A stretch of 64,000 bases of DNA from Pinus tabuliformis (lineage: Eukaryota > Streptophyta > Pinopsida > Pinales > Pinaceae), in NCBI GenBank assembly GCA_031772625.1, contig CM062820.1, positions 317,834,545 through 317,898,544 on the forward strand, written 5' to 3'. The notes below the pieces were generated by a model. It was not told the origin of the DNA, made no database searches, and saw only the letters and a list, made by a program, of their open reading frames with translations. The position numbers were made by a program, and so were the translations under genes. Shown piece by piece: positions 57,791 through 64,000 of this stretch (position 1 is its first letter; the number at the start of each line of letters is the position of its first letter).

Positions 57791-59815
57791 AATTAAAGAT
57801 TTTAACTACAACACACGAAAACAAAGTAAAAATTTCAAATCAAACCACCTAAAGTCTTCTAAAGAAGCAAACAAATTTGAAGCACACGCCTAAATAATCT
57901 AGAGCGTCAAACCACACACAAACAGTAGTCTTCCGGACCAAAAGCGCTAGTTGGTGATTAGGCCCAACCTCGCAGGATTCAGTACAGAAATGGTGGGTGG
58001 AACAGTTACCCCGGCAACCTGCTTAATGAATAGACTGGACCAAGTTCCTCCACTTTAACCGTCTCGAAGTGAAGCGAACCCCCCAGAAAATCCAAGTGAG
58101 TATAACCGACGTCTGCTCCAGGTACAGTGGGACCTTCCCTCCACCGTCACCTTGGGTAGAATCCTAGATATTATGGCCACTAAGGTTACCAATCACAACA
58201 ATTACACCTGGGGGAACAGTCTAAACTCCGACAGCACGCAAGGGCAGAGTAGCAAGCTCCAATCCCCTTACCGGCTCCTTGACAACAATCCAAGGTTTAC
58301 CGATAAGTGACCCCTGGCTCCTCGACAATGGTTAATCCGAGGTTTACCGTTTGTAATACGTACTGCCTGGCGTCGTTCCCAACGAGGGAGGAATGATCCC
58401 CTCACTGGTTCGGACACGAGCTCGTGCTTCTCCTTTAAGAGGAGCTTTCCCAGAATGTAACTGAAACAATTGGATTTGTTCTACTCAAGATAGACTATCT
58501 GTTTGGTTTTGTAGTCTTGGAGAGTTAAGTACTCACCTACTCCAAGACCCTAGCCTAAGCTATGTTGGTGCTTCAGAGCCCTAGAAAAATAAAGATTACT
58601 AGATTGATTTTAATTTAAGCGTTACTTTTAAGGTTGTTTCTTAAGTCAAAAGGTGATGGAAGTGAAACCAGTGGTGTGTTGACTCGACTCGAAACCACTA
58701 CAAAATGCACCTAGAATGATTTATCCACTACTTTACTTTTTCGATGAATTGCTTAACTAAAAAGTTGAGAGAATGCAATCTTTATAAAAGCAACTTCTTA
58801 ATTGAAGACAATCAAAGAAACAATTCGTTTGTCTTTTCCAAGCATAAAAACATAACCTCTCTTTACATGCACGAAAAAACTCTTTTCTTCTTTCGAAAAC
58901 AAAAAGCTACTTGAAACAAGACTTTTTAAGAAGATGTTTTTGTATTTTTCTTTTAATAAAGCAAATAAATCTAATATAACCAAAAATCAATCTTAACAAC
59001 TCTTAAAATCTATGAAAATGCACTCATAAGCAAACTAAAGGCAAATTTACTCTAAGCAATCTTAACGAGGCCAAAACTAACAATGATTATTTCTAAGGTG
59101 TTTTACTTGATCACAATCAAATCAAGGACTAGCTTATTGCAGAACCAAAAACTAGCCAAAACAAAACTCTAATCTTTTTGTTCTTTTTGTAAAATGGAAA
59201 TCAATACTTTATAAACAAGCAATTCGAAATTTGACCCAAAACAACTCAAATGGCAAGTTGCTCACAAAAGGAGACTTTACGACAGGCCCGACTTCTAAGA
59301 AGGTTGACTAACCAGAGAGATCTAAGGCTGGACAACTTTCTACTATCAAAGTCACTACAAAGCCTTTCCAAAAATCAAACCCTAGGTCTAAACTTCGTTG
59401 AAAACCACTAAAACACTCAAAGCTCACAAAACTAGTTCAGGTGAAAATTCTTGACAGGGTACTAAAGGATCTGGGCAGAAAACACTAAGGAAAAACAAAA
59501 TCTAAAAGCAATTTAAAGCAAAAATGGAATTTTCTTAAAGTTTACAGGAAGACGCAGGCAACCCGTTGTCACAGGTGCGGCCCCGCTCTGTGCAGACGGC
59601 AACAGCGCGTCCAAAGACGCACTGTGCAGTACTAAGAGGGTGCGTCCTTCTGGAAAAATGAAGAAAAACCAAATCTAACTAAATCTAAAGCTAAGCCACC
59701 CAAATACTAATTCTCACAGTCAAAAACCAGAAAATAAAAATGATTTTCTCAAAGCAAAGTTCATATAAAGGAAAAGACTCTCTCATTAATGGATTCCCCA
59801 GTGGAGTCGCCAATT
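57791..59815 (-). other. 5' leader of the Tat/Ogre-like element
   Basis: About 2 kb between the 5' LTR and the gag start, without a credible frame. Rich in A on the plus strand at 58800-59400. Near the primer site it holds a GC-rich cluster of GACGCA/TGCGTCC words (59549-59650) that resembles 48541-48616. Such a long leader suits packaging and dimer signals. Confidence 0.6.
59795..59812 (-). other. Primer binding site of the Tat/Ogre-like element
   Basis: Read on the minus strand: TGGCGACTCCACTGGGGA, three bases inside the 5' LTR. The form resembles sites seen in plant Tat/Ogre elements. The tRNA was not assigned. Confidence 0.75.
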
Positions 59816-60869
59816 TGTCACACGGAATTTGTCAAGGGTGCGGACACGACTGACCTTCCTAGAAGTCTAAGACATTCTAATGACAAACAAGACAAAATGG
59901 AGTGATCTTTCTCTAAATACACCTTTTACAACATGAAAACTACAAGTGTTTAGGCTTACCTTATTCCAAAACGCTGTTGTTGAAGTCCGTTCTTGACGAT
60001 CCGGATGAGCTCCTCCTTCAAGTCAATTCCTGCAACCACAAACAATCAAACAATTACCAAGCACTTGCATTTCATATAATAAAACATATATTCAACATGC
60101 AGACCAAGGAACACATGAAATAACTCATTAACACAAGCTATTGAGAAAAATAAACCAGTTTGTATTAATAACGAAACAAAGAAACTCTTACAACCTGGCC
60201 TTGGTGTTGTGCAAGTTCCTCCCAGGGTCCATCAAGGGTTTTCCTCTACTTTGACAAAGCTCACCCTCTCCCAAGTAGAATCAAGTGAAGACAATCTCTC
60301 CTCACAAAGGCTCTAATGGAAGACCTAAATCCTGCAGCATTTACCCAAAGAAAATGTATAGCTCCAACCTCCTCTCCTTCTGGCTCAATGCCTTTATTTA
60401 TAGTGCTGTAAAGAGGTTATTCAGGTCCACTATCAATGGGATCATCCCCCTCTTTGGGTGGGATAGCTCCCTTATTGATGGGATAAGTTCCCCCTTAATA
60501 GAGATACATGAACCAACTGGAGGCGCATCCATTTCATCAAACCGACCTCTAGAATGTTCTAGAAGTAACCACAAGTAACTTTTTCAAGATAAAACTCGCG
60601 CATTTTGCCTTTTACAGAGGGACGCACCTGTCCCTTAACATACAGAGCGTCCATGGACGCAGATTTTGTGAACATGGTCAGCGTCCCCGCAGGTAAGGCT
60701 AGAGAGAACCTGCGACCCCAGAGATAAACATAGTTTTTACAAGACTTTCTCTCTTCTTTGAGTTTGAGATGGATAACAGAGGCATGAGACTTACCTAAGA
60801 GGGTAGCATGACTGTTGATTTGAGCCATACTAACTGTAAGTAGTCAAGGTGACATTTTTTAGTGTAACA
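59816..60869 (-). repeat. 5' LTR of the Tat/Ogre-like element
   Basis: 1054 bp, differing from 45437-46489 at about two positions. Followed on the right by the GTTAG duplication and by interior sequence of the outer Gypsy element. Confidence 0.95.
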
Positions 60870-60935
60870 GTTAGGAGGCCGCATTTCTGACTGAAATCTA
60901 TAGGCGGGTGTTCTCTCCATCATCAATTCATAACT

Positions 60936-61430
60936 TTAGCAATTATGCTCATCATGCCCTACTGACCTACAGAAGTTGCAGAATAGTTGTTGCGGTGTTT
61001 GTACAAACTTCTGCAGCAAATGACAATTATCAGTCGTATGTTTCCCTGCTACCTGACATATAGCGCACCACAACGTAGGCCCCGCACTCGGTCCTACTTG
61101 GTCTTCCAGCCTCAAAGGCATCGGTCCTCCTCTTAAAATATAGTTCGCAAAGACTGGGTAGTGGTCTTTGTCATGCCCCTGACCTTTACATTTCAGGCAC
61201 CATATCTCTTCGTGCGCCTCTGGCCGAATTGTTCTGTCCTACTTCAAAATTTTCATTTCGAGGCAAAATTTTTGCAACTGTGCATGGATTTCTGTATACA
61301 GGTACCTATCTAGCCATTGTTCCTTCGTCAGCCATGGATTTCTGTTCTCCTGTGCCGCGAATTCATGGATCTTCCTATCCAACCAGCCTTCGATCTCTTT
61401 CTTAGTTGGATTCCACTGATATGACATCAC
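60936..61430 (-). pseudogene. N-terminal zinc-knuckle region of the outer Gypsy
   Basis: On the minus strand a helical stretch (WLTKEQWLDRYLY) is followed by two CCHC-like motifs, CAICQVAGKHTTDNC near 61020-61065 and CNFCRSVGHDEHNC near 60936-60978. The region continues at 45200-45436 beyond the nested element. Confidence 0.65.
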
Positions 61431-61888
61431 ACATCTCTCACGCAGACTCCCGGTCTCGGCAACAGAACCATTTGTTGGCTTTGTGGGCCCTGACCCAGGT
61501 TTAGAGTTATTCAGCCAAACAAATCCTTACACTACTGGCCCTTTCGGCATTAGCCCACGGAGCGCGGATCGATGTCTTACCCGAAGCAGTATGGGGGATG
61601 CCGGAACCAAGTTTCCGCACCCTGAGATGGTCGTGATGTTGGTTTATACCCCCTACTCCTTCCTTCGTGCAGGTCGCTAAGCCTTAGGACTTATCGATCT
61701 ACCCTTTATCTCGCCCTTCAGTACCTTCGCGAAGGTGTATGATTGACCTTCGCGCAACCCTAACCAGCGGTTCAGGTACTTTCACACTCCTATGACGATG
61801 TATTCTATAGGTTCCCAAGTTACCTCAAGTGTTTTAATTATTCTACCAATCCATTACAGTTATTGTTGCGAAAAGTGATATTCTTACT
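61431..61888 (-). other. 5' leader of the outer Gypsy
   Basis: Non-coding sequence between the zinc-knuckle region and the 5' LTR. No convincing primer site could be read next to the LTR. A CCTTCGCGAAGG palindrome lies near 61724-61735. Confidence 0.45.
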
Positions 61889-62341
61889 TGCGTTCAATTA
61901 ACAGATATAATCACATACATTCACGCATCAAATAAACATTGTAATATAAACCCATATTGTAACGCAATATAATCAGATGCATTAACAGATACTAAATACA
62001 CAATAATTGCAGAATAATTCTCTTTATTGATATCTCCAATTTAATATAGATTCTATCCACCCTGCGCACATAGGTGCAGGGGTCCGCGCACTCAGCTGCA
62101 GACTTCTACCCTAGGCCTCTGCGCACTCAACTGTAGAGCCTCAACCTATGCTAAGACCTGAAAATAGTTAGACTTCTCCAATCTAGATCACTCTGTAGAA
62201 ACCATCTCAACTCTAATTTTCTTCCTAACTACTTAGAGCTTACTTACTTAGCTCCTTTTTATACAATCCCATGGTCCGCGGACCATGGGTAGATCTTTAC
62301 AGCTGACTTGACACTTTAAAAAATAAGGGTGGACAACCCTT
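61889..62341 (-). repeat. 5' LTR of the outer Gypsy (interrupted)
   Basis: From TGCGTTCAATTAAC, collinear with 38470-38922. Contains the perfect palindrome CCATGGTCCGCGGACCATGG at 62269-62288. It stops where another LTR begins at 62342; the remainder should lie right of the window. Confidence 0.75.
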
Positions 62342-63340
62342 TGTTAAGGGATAAAGTCCCTTAGGGCTTTGGGTCAGAACCCTAGTAGAGCAGGAGTAAT
62401 CCACAACAAGGAAAAAGCAAATAACTCAGGCAAAATGCTTAAATGAGCAAACTACGCGAGGATGTACATACCTGGGGTCCTTCACTCGGGTAGTTCTAGC
62501 TAGGGTTCAAACCCTCTGCAACTCCTCATAATCTTTGAACCTGAAAAACAACCAATTTAAAGACACACAACAGCATATAGATAAAGCATTATAGTGAAAT
62601 CAACTTTATAGCATATAAATAGATGGTTAGTTATACGTTGAAATAGTCATTCATACATAAACCATAACAATAACATCAGATGCATGAACAAAGTTGATAT
62701 TAGGAACAAGACAATGTTTCTTTTATTGCAGATAACTATAATCAAAACATAGAAAGAGTTCACTTGAGTCTTCCTCTTCTGGCTCCAAGAAAAACTGTCC
62801 TCTAGGTCCATCCAGTCCCGGTCTTCAAAAGGCTCCTTCCATAACCAACACAAGGATATCTCCCACAAGTGAAAGGATATCAAAGCTCAAGGAAATAAGG
62901 GTTTCTTGAACTTGGGGAAGTGCTTGAAGCACAGGGATCTTTAGACTTGATCAGGGAATAATCTCAGTAGAGTAATTCTCTATTTTCTCTTCCTCCTAAG
63001 GCCTTCCCATTGAAGTCTTTTTATACTTCTCCCAAAGTAGTTTTTTAGTTGGGAAACATTTGGGAACAGTTGGGCCACGGGCACTAATAGGTAATCAACA
63101 GATAAAACCTGTGATCTCTGCCCATAATTAAGGAAATTTATTTTTTTAAGTGTTTTAAGACATATACGCAGGTTGGGTATAGACTGACCCGCGTGTACAT
63201 GCATTTAATACAGGTCAAAGTCATGTACAGGGAGTAAAACACTGTTTTTTGAATATTTGGACCAAGTCTGGAAGGAGGGGTTGCCCTAGGCCATAAACCA
63301 AGCATCACAAATACATAAGGTGGTATTTGGAGCTATAACA
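62342..63340 (-). repeat. 3' LTR of the second Tat/Ogre-like element
   Basis: 999 bp by its TG...CA ends. Near 63165-63200 it contains ACGCAGGTTGGGT facing ACCCGCGT, a hairpin-like pattern reminiscent of the GACGCAGG hairpins of the first element. Confidence 0.6.
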
Positions 63341-64000
63341 GATGATCCCTAATATATGAGGTCAGAAGGGGAACATGATGGCCGATATGTATTAAGTCTA
63401 TAGAAAGAAACCTATCAAAAACCGGGAAGGACTTCACCAGATTTCAGCCTGCCAAGCCAGCAAAAGAAGATCATAAAGAAACAACTGTCTAAGGCGAGCA
63501 TACCCATGCTCAGAGAAAGTAAAGCATATCCCCATATCAAGTACAAGTGGATCCACTGTGTATACAACTATAAGGAACTGAAAGTACATAATGGATCATT
63601 TGATCACAGTTGAACAAATACATGTTTGAATATCACATATAAGAAGATGATCAATGAAGCTGAAAGATGGAGCTGATCACTGATGTCAAAAACTGATCCC
63701 AATAGTACCAAATGAACATAATGGAATAAGATGGTACTACATCGCAACTCGGATGCCAACATATAAAATGTCGTTGTGAAGGACTGCAACATATAATGTG
63801 GAATGGTGTCAACTAGCAGCGACAGGAGCAACTGACGAGTGAACCAAAGAATGTTGATGCAACTTGAGGTCTTCACCGACCGCCGTGGTACATTTCTACA
63901 CAATGGGAATAAATGATCTGAAGTTGACCATGTGATAAATCGTTTGATTACCAGTCATTGATGTATACCGTTAACAAACATGAGACTACTCACCGATAAT
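62342..64000 (-). mobile_element. Second Tat/Ogre-like element, 3' end only
   Basis: A 3' LTR at 62342-63340 (plus strand TGTTAAGGGAT to AGCTATAACA), then GATGATCCCT, comparable to the polypurine tract junction GATTGCCCCCT of the first element, then 660 bp of interior running out of the window. Near 63930-64000 the interior (ATTACCAGTCATTGATGTA) resembles 46930-46960 of the first element. The LTRs themselves are not similar, so the two are related but distinct families. It is inserted in the 5' LTR of the outer Gypsy. The state of its coding region cannot be judged. Confidence 0.65.

Larger units (their letters stand above)
45437..60869 (-). mobile_element. Tat/Ogre-like Ty3/Gypsy element, looks whole, carries extra genes
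   Basis: 15,433 bp, flanked by the duplication GTTAG at 45432-45436 and 60870-60874. LTRs of 1053 and 1054 bp differ at about two positions, so the insertion is very recent. Minus-strand order: 5' LTR (right), primer site TGGCGACTCCACTGGGGA, 2-kb leader, one gag-pol frame of 2365 codons, a separate RNase H gene, then a plus-strand PMD gene, a non-coding part, a polypurine tract and the 3' LTR (left). Great length, primer site, second RNase H and antisense extra gene all point to the Tat/Ogre group; a tree of the RT would confirm it. Confidence 0.9.
38470..62341 (-). mobile_element. Old Ty3/Gypsy element, outer member of the nest
   Basis: 3' LTR at 38470-39044, 5' LTR from 61889. In minus-strand order the interior holds zinc knuckles, protease, a capsid-like domain, reverse transcriptase, RNase H, integrase and further frames without recognised domains. 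It is split by a younger 15.4 kb element at 45437-60869, and its 5' LTR is cut at 62342 by another. The LTRs differ by roughly 9% by eye. The coding region is broken in about ten places. The target duplication cannot be checked because the right end lies outside the window. Confidence 0.85.

Overview
The window is nuclear DNA of a land plant and consists almost entirely of transposable elements and tandem repeats. No ordinary single-copy host gene could be supported. Plant origin rests on Copia and Ty3/Gypsy elements of plant type, initiator-tRNA-Met primer sites, a tRNA-derived SINE, and a gene of the plant mobile domain (PMD) family. The depth of nesting suggests a large, repeat-rich genome. 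A gymnosperm or a fern would fit, but the sequence alone does not settle this.

Layout. 1-9460: an AT-rich compound satellite built from CCATGGTTGA-type and AAACCCAAGGGA-type modules, with an inverted arm from about 8.93 kb. A Copia-type element (3549-7750, target duplication GATTG) is inserted in it. 10818-19762: a second Copia-type element (duplication TTGTG) that holds a third one nested in its gag (12818-17147, duplication CTGAA) and a SINE nested in its 3' LTR (18833-19110). All three Copia elements show only gag and protease, so they look like one non-autonomous family, yet they carry two different LTR types. 19763-32485: gene-poor sequence with the ends of two decayed minus-strand LTR elements and several short tandem duplications. 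32486-38469: an old minus-strand Copia-type element with recognisable gag, in a locally duplicated setting.

38470 to beyond the right edge: an old minus-strand Ty3/Gypsy element, broken in roughly ten places. It is split by two younger insertions. The first (45437-60869, duplication GTTAG) is a 15.4 kb Tat/Ogre-like Gypsy element that looks whole: its two LTRs differ at about two positions in 1.05 kb, and its gag-pol frame is open over 2365 codons. It also carries a separate RNase H gene after the integrase and, on the opposite strand, an intron-bearing PMD gene. The second (62342 to the window end) is the 3' LTR and internal end of another element of the same general type.

The most interesting object is the Tat/Ogre-like element. 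It has capsid, protease, RT/RNase H and integrase in one frame, a second RNase H in its own frame, and a captured host-type regulatory gene transcribed toward it. GC-rich TGCGTC/GACGCA hairpin clusters recur in its LTRs, near the primer site and in the candidate PMD intron.
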